Below, piece after piece: positions 1 through 8,202 of a stretch of DNA of 39,217 nucleotides (positions are counted from its first letter, which is position 1; every line of letters starts with the position of its first letter). Made by a program: the position numbers and the translations under genes. Source of the DNA: an uncultured Flavobacteriia bacterium. GTDB lineage: Bacteria > Bacteroidota > Bacteroidia > Flavobacteriales > Flavobacteriaceae. The DNA lies in contig CAMLRV010000002.1 in NCBI GenBank assembly GCA_946482495.1, positions 1 through 39,217 of the forward strand. Direction: 5' to 3'. The notes beneath the pieces were generated by a model, which saw only the letters and a program-made list of their open reading frames with translations, was not told the origin of the DNA and made no database searches.

Positions 1-2
1 TA

Positions 3-356
3 GGTGCAATGGAAGTTTCTGAAAATGGAGATATAGCCAACTGGAAAATTCCAGGAAAAATGGTAAAAGGTATGGGTGGTGCCATGGATTTAGTAGCTTC
101 TGCAGAAAATATTATCGTAGCTATGATGCACGTAAATAAAGCTGGAGAGTCTAAAATATTGAAAAGATGTACACTTCCATTAACCGGTGTTGGATGTGTG
201 AAAAAAGTAGTTACGGAACTAGCGGTTTTAGAAATCACTCCAAATGGTTTCAAATTATTGGAACGTGCTCCAGGCGTTTCGGTAGAAGAAATCATCAAAG
301 CAACTGAAGCAGAATTAATTATCGATGGAGAAATTCCAGAAATGAGTATTAATTAA
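3..356 (+). CDS. scoB: 3-oxoacid CoA-transferase subunit B, 3' part (5' truncated by window edge)
   Basis: This is the C-terminal ~117 residues of the B subunit of succinyl-CoA:3-oxoacid (acetoacetate) CoA-transferase, which moves CoA between succinyl-CoA and a 3-oxoacid such as acetoacetate. The reading frame is open to the window edge, so the ATG at 9 is internal. Recognisable family blocks are [20 protein letters not shown] near the start and the C-terminal stretch with [11 protein letters not shown] followed by [13 protein letters not shown]. The catalytic glutamate of the family (SENG signature) lies nearer the N-terminus of this subunit and is outside the window; the SENG seen here at the edge is not that site. 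The A subunit is usually directly upstream, which cannot be checked here. A strong terminator follows. An alternative would be another two-subunit CoA-transferase of the same family acting on a different acid. Confidence 0.85.
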   Translation, partial: GAMEVSENGDIANWKIPGKMVKGMGGAMDLVASAENIIVAMMHVNKAGESKILKRCTLPLTGVGCVKKVVTELAVLEITPNGFKLLERAPGVSVEEIIKATEAELIIDGEIPEMSIN

Positions 357-377
357 TTATTCAATAAAATAAATATG

Positions 378-405
378 AAAGCGACTAATTTTAGTCGCTT
401 TTTTT
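378..405 (+). terminator. Rho-independent terminator after the CoA-transferase
   Basis: A perfect 10-bp stem, 378-387 with 392-401, closes a 4-base loop and runs into a T tract to 405. It lies 21 bases after the CoA-transferase stop and ends that operon before the protease cluster. Confidence 0.85.
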
Positions 406-510
406 GGTTTATAATAGTTTTTATTTTGGTAAAAATCTATTATTTTAATTAAAAAGTTAAGAAAAAGTTATTTTTATTAGTATTTTTTTATATTTTAGTT
501 AAAAATTTAA

Positions 511-547
511 CTTTCCCCAAAATACTAACCTATTAAATAACTATTTT
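511..547 (+). promoter_or_regulatory. TTTCCCC leader motif before the first M4 protease
   Basis: The sequence CTTTCCCCAAAATACTAACC begins here and is followed by an AT-only stretch and CTATTTT directly before the ATG at 548. The same elements (TTTCCCC, then A-rich and CTA-containing sequence, then TATTT-ATG-like context) precede the other two proteases at 4303 and 8157. No good TAnnTTTG box is visible upstream of this copy. The role is inferred to be a shared 5' leader or promoter element. Confidence 0.45.
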
Positions 548-3500
548 ATGGAACAAAATTTTAGGAATGTTGCTTTAGCAGCATTAACAGTGTTTTCGTT
601 TACCGCTTTTGCCCAAGAAACGGACAAACAAGTAAAACAAAAAGAGTTAAACAGTAATGGAACACCAAGTTTAATTACATTCAAAGAGAATTCGAATATT
701 AAGAATTCTAGTTCTTCACAAGTCTTCAAAGATCTATTAGGTCTGAAACAAAATCAATCCTTAAATACAATCAACACAGAAGTTGACGATTTAGGATTCA
801 ATCACGAAAAATTTCAATTATTTCACAAAGGTATCAAAGTAGAATTTGCTACGTATTCCATTCATTCCAAACAAGGAAAAATTACCGCAATGAGTGGTGA
901 GTTTTACAATATAGCAGATCTTTCAATAGTACCACAAATCACCGCTCAAGATGCTTTTGCAATGGCGAAAAACTACGTTGGTGCTAAAAGCTACTTATGG
1001 GAAAATGCTGTAGAAGCAGGAAGAGCTAATTATCAAATGCCTGTTGGCGAATTGGTTTTTTTACCTATAATTGGTTCTGAAGTAAGTAAAGGTGGCTTCG
1101 ACAATATAAGATTAGCTTACAAATTTGACATTTATGCCAGTCACCCAATCAGTCGAGGAGATTTATACATAGACGCCAATACTGGTGAACTTTTACTTTA
1201 TAATGCAACTATTAAACATTTAGGAGAACATGCGCATGGTGCAAAAACTACGAAACAAGCATTTACAAAATCGATAGAAAAACCACAAAGTTTTGATTTG
1301 TTTAAAAACACTGCACTTGTGGCTGCTAATGCGGCAACTCGCTATAGTGGTACACAACAAATTCAAACAACTTTAAGTGGTTCTTCTTATGTATTAAATG
1401 ATACAAGTAGAGGTGGTGGTGTAGTAACTTACAATTCAGCAAGAACTGCAACCTATCCATCAACCAATTTTACTGATGCAAATAACGATTGGACTGCAGC
1501 AGAATTTAATAATACAAATAAAGACAATGGAGCATTAGATGCACATTGGGGAGCAGAAAAAACATACGACTATTTTAGTGTTAATCACTCAAGAAATAGT
1601 TATAACAATGCGGGAGCTCAAATTAAAAGTTATGTACATTATAACTTGGTGGCAGCTGGTTACCCAGATAACAATAATGCATTTTGGGATGGAACACGTA
1701 TGACTTATGGTGACGGAGGAACAGGTGTTTTTGACATCTTAACTTCAATTGATGTAGCAGGTCATGAAATTGGTCACGCAGTTTGTAGTTACACAGCTAA
1801 TTTAGCCTACCAAAAAGAATCAGGTGCGATGAACGAAGGGTTTTCAGATATTTGGGGAGCTTGTGTAGAATATTATGCGGCACCAACGAAACAACCTTGG
1901 TTAATTGGTGAAGATATTGAAAGACGTTCTGGTCATGTGGCTTTACGTTCTATGAGTAATCCAAATGCAGAAGGGCAACCAGATACTTATGGTGGAACAT
2001 ATTGGGTAAATGTAAATTGTACACCATCTAATAATAACGATCAATGTGGTGTTCATACAAATTCTGGAGTGTTGAACCACTGGTTTTATATTTTATCTGT
2101 AGGTAAATCAGGTACAAATGATATTGGAAATGCTTTCAATGTAACCGGAATTACCATGGATAAAGCTGCAAAAATTGCTTATAGAACAGAAGCAAATTAT
2201 TTATCGGCGAATTCAACTTATGCGAATGCCAGAACAAGTTCAATTCAAGCAGCAACAGATTTATACGGAGCAGGTTCTGCTGAAGTAATTGCTACAACAA
2301 ATGCATGGTATGCGGTTGGAGTGGGTGCTGCTTATGCAGGTTCTACAGACACTACTGCACCATCTACACCTGCAAATTTAGCAGCTTCTGGAACAACTTC
2401 TTCAAGTACAAATTTATCTTGGACTGCTTCAACCGATAATGTAGGAGTAACAGGTTATAATGTTTATAGCGGAGCTACTTTATTAGGAACAGCAACAGGA
2501 ACAACTTATTCTGCAACAGGATTAACAGCTTCAACAACCTATTCATTTACAGTTAAAGCAAAAGACGCTGCTGGAAATTTATCTGCGGCGAGTAACGCAG
2601 TAAGTGTAACAACTTTAGCAGCTACAGCTTCATACTGTGCTTCTCAAGGTGGAAGCGTGGCTGATGAATTAATTGGAAGAGTTCAAATCGGAACAATTAA
2701 TAATGCTTCAACTGGAGGAACTGGTTATACCGATTTCACATCAATTTCAACAAACTTAAATAAAGGTGCTTCAGCTACAATTACGGTTACACCAACATGG
2801 ACTGGAAGTGCTTATCCAGAAGGATATGCGGTATTTATTGATTATAATAATGATAAAGATTTTGCAGATACTGGGGAATTAGTTTGGAGTGCTGCAGCAT
2901 CAACAACGACTCCAGTTTCTGGAAGTTTTACAGTGCCAACTACTGCTATTACTGGTGCTACAAGAATGAGAGTTTCTATGAAATATAATGGAGTTCCAAC
3001 AGCTTGTGAAGCATTTCAATATGGCCAAGTTGAAGATTATACCGTGAATTTAACTTCTGGAACTGCTGACACAACGGCACCATCAGCACCAACAAGTTTA
3101 ACTGCTTCTGGTACTACACAAACTGCTACCAATTTATCTTGGACAGCATCAACTGATAATGTAGGTGTAACAGGTTATGATGTATATCAAGGTGCTACGT
3201 TAAAAGGTTCAGTTACAGGAACAACATATGCAGTAACTGGCTTAACGGCTGCAACTGTTTATACTTTCTCTGTTAAAGCGAAAGATGCTGCAGGAAATAT
3301 TTCTGCTTCAAGTAATGTTGTTAATGTTACAACGTTATCAAATTCAATTACATATTGTACATCAACAAGTAACAGTACAGCTGATGAAAAAATTGGAAAA
3401 GTTGTTTTAGGAACAATTAATAACACTTCAACAGGAACAGCTGGTTATGAGAATTTCACAGCTTTATCTACTAATTTAACAAGAGGTACTGCAAATACAA

Positions 3501-4051
3501 TTACAATCACTCCATCTTGGACATCTACAGTTTATAGTGAAGGTTATGCGGTTTGGATTGATTATAACCAAAATGGATCATTTACTGATGCTGGTGAGCA
3601 AGTTTTCTCAAAAGCAACTTCAACAACCACTCCAGCTACAGGTTCATTTACAGTTCCTACATCTGCTACAGTTGGTGCTACAAGAATGAGAGTTTCTATG
3701 AAATATAATGGAACACCAACTTCATGTGAAACATTATCTTATGGGCAAGTAGAAGATTATACGGTAAACATTGTTGCAGGTACACCAATTTCAGCAATTG
3801 CAGATACAAGATCTGATGAAATTTTAACTACAATTTCTCTATATCCTAATCCAACTAAAGATATATTGAATATCGAAACAAATAGTGTAAATACATTAAG
3901 CTATTCAATTGTGAATTATTTAGGACAAATTGTAAAATCTGGAAATATTGAAAATAATGTTTTAAATGTTACGACTTTAAATTCTGGAATCTATATTTTA
4001 GAAGTGAATGATGGTCAAAAATCGGTAACTAAAAAATTCATTAAGGAATAA
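548..4051 (+). CDS. Secreted M4 (thermolysin-like) zinc metalloprotease with FN3 and GEVED modules and T9SS sorting domain
   Basis: An extracellular endopeptidase of 1167 aa. The N-terminus is a signal peptide ending ...FTAFA before QETD. A propeptide (FTP/PepSY type, about residues 40-220) precedes the M4 catalytic domain, about 265-600. The zinc and catalytic residues are visible: HEIGH at 406-410, the third ligand in MNEGFSD (E430), and the transition-state histidine in CGVHTNSG (H503). Downstream come FN3 (about 602-692), GEVED (about 696-837), FN3 (about 840-930), GEVED (about 936-1076) and a type A T9SS tail starting at SLYPNP near 1097 and ending KKFIKE. The protein should cross the outer membrane by T9SS, be anchored or released there, and self-process its propeptide. 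It is a clear paralogue of the gene at 8203. It is monocistronic, with its own leader and terminator. Confidence 0.95.
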   Translation: MEQNFRNVALAALTVFSFTAFAQETDKQVKQKELNSNGTPSLITFKENSNIKNSSSSQVFKDLLGLKQNQSLNTINTEVDDLGFNHEKFQLFHKGIKVEFATYSIHSKQGKITAMSGEFYNIADLSIVPQITAQDAFAMAKNYVGAKSYLWENAVEAGRANYQMPVGELVFLPIIGSEVSKGGFDNIRLAYKFDIYASHPISRGDLYIDANTGELLLYNATIKHLGEHAHGAKTTKQAFTKSIEKPQSFDLFKNTALVAANAATRYSGTQQIQTTLSGSSYVLNDTSRGGGVVTYNSARTATYPSTNFTDANNDWTAAEFNNTNKDNGALDAHWGAEKTYDYFSVNHSRNSYNNAGAQIKSYVHYNLVAAGYPDNNNAFWDGTRMTYGDGGTGVFDILTSIDVAGHEIGHAVCSYTANLAYQKESGAMNEGFSDIWGACVEYYAAPTKQPWLIGEDIERRSGHVALRSMSNPNAEGQPDTYGGTYWVNVNCTPSNNNDQCGVHTNSGVLNHWFYILSVGKSGTNDIGNAFNVTGITMDKAAKIAYRTEANYLSANSTYANARTSSIQAATDLYGAGSAEVIATTNAWYAVGVGAAYAGSTDTTAPSTPANLAASGTTSSSTNLSWTASTDNVGVTGYNVYSGATLLGTATGTTYSATGLTASTTYSFTVKAKDAAGNLSAASNAVSVTTLAATASYCASQGGSVADELIGRVQIGTINNASTGGTGYTDFTSISTNLNKGASATITVTPTWTGSAYPEGYAVFIDYNNDKDFADTGELVWSAAASTTTPVSGSFTVPTTAITGATRMRVSMKYNGVPTACEAFQYGQVEDYTVNLTSGTADTTAPSAPTSLTASGTTQTATNLSWTASTDNVGVTGYDVYQGATLKGSVTGTTYAVTGLTAATVYTFSVKAKDAAGNISASSNVVNVTTLSNSITYCTSTSNSTADEKIGKVVLGTINNTSTGTAGYENFTALSTNLTRGTANTITITPSWTSTVYSEGYAVWIDYNQNGSFTDAGEQVFSKATSTTTPATGSFTVPTSATVGATRMRVSMKYNGTPTSCETLSYGQVEDYTVNIVAGTPISAIADTRSDEILTTISLYPNPTKDILNIETNSVNTLSYSIVNYLGQIVKSGNIENNVLNVTTLNSGIYILEVNDGQKSVTKKFIKE

Positions 4052-4072
4052 ATTTTAAATTCATAATTTTTT

Positions 4073-4101
4073 AAACGTCCCGAAACTCGGGACGTTTTTT
4101 T
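4073..4101 (+). terminator. Terminator of the first M4 protease gene
   Basis: A perfect 11-bp GC-containing stem, 4073-4083 with 4087-4097, has a 3-base loop and a T run to 4101. Its arm sequence (AAACGTCCCGA) resembles the terminator of the paralogue at 11279. Confidence 0.85.
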
Positions 4102-4302
4102 ATTCTATTAACCTAATACGTTTCTTTGAGCAAAGTAAAAATAAATTGAAAAGGTTACTTAAAATTTAAAAAATGTAGAAACTCTGGAATGTTAATTAAA
4201 TGGATTAGCTGAAGCCTTTAAAAACAACATCTTCAATTGATAATGATTAAAAAAATTAGAAAATTATAACAATATCATAAAAAATTGTTAATATTGTAAA
4301 AG

Positions 4303-4345
4303 TTTCCCCAAAAAACTAAATTATTATTAATTTAATCTACTATTT
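4303..4345 (+). promoter_or_regulatory. TTTCCCC leader motif before the M12B-like protease
   Basis: TTTCCCC at 4303-4309 is followed by AAAAAACTAAATTATTATTA and then CTACTATTT directly before the ATG at 4346. It matches the leaders of the two flanking M4 proteases in order and spacing, although the coding sequences are from a different peptidase family. The preceding 200 bases (4102-4302) show no other feature I can support. Confidence 0.45.
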
Positions 4346-7300
4346 ATGAAAAAAACATTATTGTCAGTGGTATTGACAATGTTTTCCATTTTAGTGAGTC
4401 AGGGACAAACTGACCAATTATGGAAAAAGGTCAATCAAGAAACTTTAAAAAACCAAGAAAAACTTGGAAGAGGTTCTACTCCAAAAGCGTATCAGCTTTT
4501 CAATCTTAATTTTTCAGCTTTCAAAGCTGTTTTGCAAAATGCCCCTTTAATTGATTCGCAAAAAGAATCAAGTCTAATTGTTTCCTTCCCAAATCCAGAA
4601 GGAAGATTATTAAATTACAAAGTTTATGAATCTCCAGTGATGGAAGCTGGTTTAGCAGCTAAATACCCAGACATTAAATCGTATGTAGGTCAAGGGATTG
4701 ATGACAAAACCGCCACAATTCATTTTAGTGTTACCACATTTGGACTTCATACGATGACACTTTCGGGTAATTCAGGTACTTCATATATTGATACCTATAC
4801 TAAGGATTTACAAAACTATATGATTTACAAACGTTCTGATTTAAGCAGTTCTAGAGCTTTCAGTTGTTTGGTTCAAGATGATCATGAAAGAATTGTTGCA
4901 GAAATGCCAACATCTAGTACTTTAAGAACCACTGATGGAACTAAAAGAACTTATAGATTAGCCATGGCTTGTACTATTGAATATGCTGCATATCATGTTA
5001 ATGCTGCAGGTTTAAATAACGGGACAACTGCGCAAAAAAAAGCAGCTGTTTTAGCCGCAATGAACGTTACTATGACTCGTATCAACGGGATTTATGAAAG
5101 AGATTTAGCCGTAAGAATGAATTTGGTTGCGAATAATGACGCTATCATCTTTATCACATCTGATTCTTTTTCAAATACAGATTCAAATGCTTTAATTGAC
5201 GAAAGTCAAACCGTAATTGACGCTACTATCGGAAGTGCAAATTATGATATCGGACATACTGTTAGTACAGGCGGTGGCGGTTTAGCTCAATTATATTCAC
5301 CTTGTTCATCAAGTAAAGCAAGAGGAATTACTGGTCAAGGTTCACCGGTTGGAGACCCTTTCGATGTAGATTATGTTGCACACGAAATGGGACATCAATT
5401 TGGTGGGAATCACACTCAAAATAATGCTTGTAACCGTAGTTCAGTAGCATCTATGGAACCAGGAAGTGGGAGTACAATTATGGGATATGCCGGTATTTGT
5501 GCACCTAATGTTCAAAGTAATTCTGATGCTCATTTTCATTCAAAAAGTTTGGACGAAATGTCTGCTTTTATTGCAGGAACAGGAAATAGTTGTGCTGTAA
5601 AAACGGCAAGTGGAAATACTGCTCCTACATCAAATGCTGGGGCCGATTTTACTATTCCTAAAGGAACTCCTTTTGTTTTAAAAGGGGTTGGAACGGATGC
5701 TAACGGAGATGCATTAACGTACTGTTGGGAACAAATAAATCCAGAAACTTCAACTCAACCTCCAGTAGCAACTTCAACTTCTGGTCCTAATTTTAGGTCC
5801 AATCCTCCGTCAACTTCTCCAGATAGATATATGCCAAATTTAGCTACCGTAATTGCAGGTAATACTTCTAATACTTGGGAAGTGGTTCCTACGGTTGCAA
5901 GAACAATGGACTTTTCTTTAACCGTAAGAGATAACAGAGCTGGAGCGGGTCAACACGCAACTGATAATGTAAAAATAACTGTAAATGGAACTGCCGGACC
6001 ATTTACAGTAAGTTCACCAGATACTGCCGTTTCTTATGTAGGTGGAAGTTCTCAAACTGTAACTTGGAATGTTGCAGGAACTACTGCAAATGGCGTTAAT
6101 GCTGCCAATGTTGATATTTTATTATCTACTGATGGTGGAAATTCGTATCCAGTTACATTACTTGCAGCTACTCCAAATGATGGATCTCAAGCTGTAACAA
6201 TTCCTAATACTCCTGGAACATTAAATAGAATTATGGTAAGAGGTACTGGACATATTTTCTACGATATTTCAAATGCTAATTTTACTATTACTACAGGAAC
6301 TTCAGACACAGTTGCACCATCAGCACCAACTAATTTAACAGCTTCAGGCACTACTCAAACAACTACAAACTTATCTTGGACAGCTTCTACAGATAATGTG
6401 GGAGTAACAGGATATGATGTATATCAAGGAACTACATTAAAAGCTACTGTGACAGGAACAACTTATGCCGTAACAGGTTTAACAGCCGCAACTGCTTATA
6501 GTTTTTCTGTTAAAGCAAAAGATGCAGCTGGAAATATTTCTGCTGCGAGTAATGTTGTAAATGTAACTACTTTAGCTAATGTAGCAGTTTATTGTACATC
6601 ACAAGGGAATAGTGTAACTGACGAATTAATAGGAAGAGTACAAATTGGATCTATTAACAACGCTTCAACTGGAGGAACTGGATATACAGATTTTACATCA
6701 ATTTCTACAAATTTAACTAAAGGAGCTTCAACCACAATTACAATTACTCCAACTTGGACAGGTTCTGTTTATGCGGAAGGTTACGCTGTTTGGATTGACT
6801 ATAATAACGATAAAGATTTTGCTGATGCAGGTGAATTAGTTTGGAGCAATCCTGCTGTTTCAACTACTCCGGTTTCAGGATCTTTTACTATTCCTACAAC
6901 TGCTATAACTGGATCAACTAGAATGAGAGTTTCGATGAAATACAATGGAATTCCAACAGCTTGTGAAACGTTTGATTATGGACAAGTAGAAGATTATACC
7001 GTTAATTTAATTATTGGAACTTCAGATACAACCGCACCATCAGCTCCAACAAACTTAACAGCTTCAGGAACAACTCAAACAACAACAAACTTATCTTGGA
7101 CAGCTTCAACAGATAACGTTGGAGTAACCGGATATGATGTTTATCAAGGAGCCACTTTGAAAGCAACTGTTACAGGAACAACTTATGCAGTAACTGGTTT
7201 AACAGCGGCTACCGCTTATACTTTCTCAGTTAAAGCAAAAGATGCAGCAGGAAATATTTCTGCCTCAAGTAATGTAGTGAATGTAACTACTTTGTCAGCA

Positions 7301-8008
7301 ATTACATATTGTGCTTCTCAAGGAAATAATGTTTCAGATGAGTTTATTGATTATGTAGCAATTGGTGGAATTGCAAATACAACAGGAGCCAACGCAGGTT
7401 ACGGTAATTTTACAAACTTGGTAGGTAATGTTCCTTATGGTTCAAACACTATTACTTATAGTACAGGTTTTACAGGTTCTGCTTATACAGAATTTTGGGC
7501 CGTTTGGATTGACTACAATAAAAACGGAACTTTCGAAACAACAGAACAGGTAGTTTCTGGATCGTCTTCAAGTAGTGCTAATTTATCAAGTACTTTTACA
7601 GTACCAACATCTGCCTTAGCAGGAACAACTAGAATGAGAGTTTCTATGAAATATAATGCAGCGCCAACTGCTTGTGAAACTTTTACATATGGTGAAGTAG
7701 AAGATTATACGGTAAATATTGGCGCTTCAGCTAGACCGCAATCTGAAATTGGCGAGCAAATAGGAAATGAATCGGCTATTTTTGATTTAACTTTATATCC
7801 AAATCCAACAGATAGTGATTTAAATATTGCCATGGTTGACGGAAGAGAAGTGTCTTACAGAATAATTAATTATTTAGGACAGGAAGTGAGAAAAGGTAAA
7901 TTCACAAAAGGAGAAAGCATCAATGTAAGCAATCTAACAGGAGGAATTTATCATTTCGAAATTAATGATGGTCAAAAAATTATTTCCAAAAAATTTATAA
8001 AAAAATAA
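4346..8008 (+). CDS. Secreted M12B/reprolysin-like zinc metalloprotease with FN3 and GEVED modules and T9SS sorting domain
   Basis: A secreted zinc endopeptidase of 1220 aa. A signal peptide (MKKTLLSVVLTMFSILVSQG) and a long propeptide (to about 200) precede a metzincin catalytic domain, about 203-415. This carries the extended zinc motif HEMGHQFGGNH (346-356) and a downstream Met-turn in IMGYAG (M379), which identify the reprolysin-type fold. Two Ig-like or PKD-like regions follow (about 425-545 and 549-645). Next come FN3 (about 653-745), GEVED (about 749-890), FN3 (about 893-985), a divergent GEVED (about 988-1130) and a type A T9SS tail with TLYPNP near 1149 and a KKFIKK end. The catalytic domain is unrelated to the flanking M4 enzymes, yet the FN3/GEVED modules are nearly interchangeable with theirs. 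This suggests module exchange within the cluster. Confidence 0.93.
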   Translation: MKKTLLSVVLTMFSILVSQGQTDQLWKKVNQETLKNQEKLGRGSTPKAYQLFNLNFSAFKAVLQNAPLIDSQKESSLIVSFPNPEGRLLNYKVYESPVMEAGLAAKYPDIKSYVGQGIDDKTATIHFSVTTFGLHTMTLSGNSGTSYIDTYTKDLQNYMIYKRSDLSSSRAFSCLVQDDHERIVAEMPTSSTLRTTDGTKRTYRLAMACTIEYAAYHVNAAGLNNGTTAQKKAAVLAAMNVTMTRINGIYERDLAVRMNLVANNDAIIFITSDSFSNTDSNALIDESQTVIDATIGSANYDIGHTVSTGGGGLAQLYSPCSSSKARGITGQGSPVGDPFDVDYVAHEMGHQFGGNHTQNNACNRSSVASMEPGSGSTIMGYAGICAPNVQSNSDAHFHSKSLDEMSAFIAGTGNSCAVKTASGNTAPTSNAGADFTIPKGTPFVLKGVGTDANGDALTYCWEQINPETSTQPPVATSTSGPNFRSNPPSTSPDRYMPNLATVIAGNTSNTWEVVPTVARTMDFSLTVRDNRAGAGQHATDNVKITVNGTAGPFTVSSPDTAVSYVGGSSQTVTWNVAGTTANGVNAANVDILLSTDGGNSYPVTLLAATPNDGSQAVTIPNTPGTLNRIMVRGTGHIFYDISNANFTITTGTSDTVAPSAPTNLTASGTTQTTTNLSWTASTDNVGVTGYDVYQGTTLKATVTGTTYAVTGLTAATAYSFSVKAKDAAGNISAASNVVNVTTLANVAVYCTSQGNSVTDELIGRVQIGSINNASTGGTGYTDFTSISTNLTKGASTTITITPTWTGSVYAEGYAVWIDYNNDKDFADAGELVWSNPAVSTTPVSGSFTIPTTAITGSTRMRVSMKYNGIPTACETFDYGQVEDYTVNLIIGTSDTTAPSAPTNLTASGTTQTTTNLSWTASTDNVGVTGYDVYQGATLKATVTGTTYAVTGLTAATAYTFSVKAKDAAGNISASSNVVNVTTLSAITYCASQGNNVSDEFIDYVAIGGIANTTGANAGYGNFTNLVGNVPYGSNTITYSTGFTGSAYTEFWAVWIDYNKNGTFETTEQVVSGSSSSSANLSSTFTVPTSALAGTTRMRVSMKYNAAPTACETFTYGEVEDYTVNIGASARPQSEIGEQIGNESAIFDLTLYPNPTDSDLNIAMVDGREVSYRIINYLGQEVRKGKFTKGESINVSNLTGGIYHFEINDGQKIISKKFIKK

Positions 8009-8023
8009 GAATTATAAGTTATT

Positions 8024-8052
8024 AAAGGCGGGACAATTCCCGCCTTTTTTTT
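8024..8052 (+). terminator. Terminator of the M12B-like protease gene
   Basis: A 10-bp stem, 8024-8033 with 8038-8047 (AAAGGCGGGA paired to TCCCGCCTTT), has a 4-base loop and continues into a T run to 8052. Confidence 0.85.
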
Positions 8053-8146
8053 GGCTTAATTGTAGGTTTTTGACAGGTTTTAAAATATGTTGTTTTTAAG
8101 GTTAACTTAAGAATAATTTAAGTTAAAATACTAAAATACAATTAAT

Positions 8147-8202
8147 TACATTTGTTTTTCCCCAGCCAAAAATAATTTATTAACCAATTTAACCTACTAA
8201 TT
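8147..8202 (+). promoter_or_regulatory. Promoter -7 box and TTTCCCC leader before the second M4 protease
   Basis: TACATTTG at 8147-8154 is a perfect Bacteroidota -7 box (TAnnTTTG). It is followed directly by TTTTTCCCC (8155-8163), so transcription would begin at or next to the C run. That leaves a leader of about 40 nt containing AACCTACTAATT just before the ATG. I see no clear -33 TTG element. This copy suggests that the shared TTTCCCC motif marks the very 5' end of the mRNA. Confidence 0.6.

Noticed and set aside
2350..3780. Repetitive DNA in the protease genes as a possible CRISPR or satellite array
   Set aside because: The repeats are about 90-140 codons long, remain in frame, and encode FN3 and GEVED domains.
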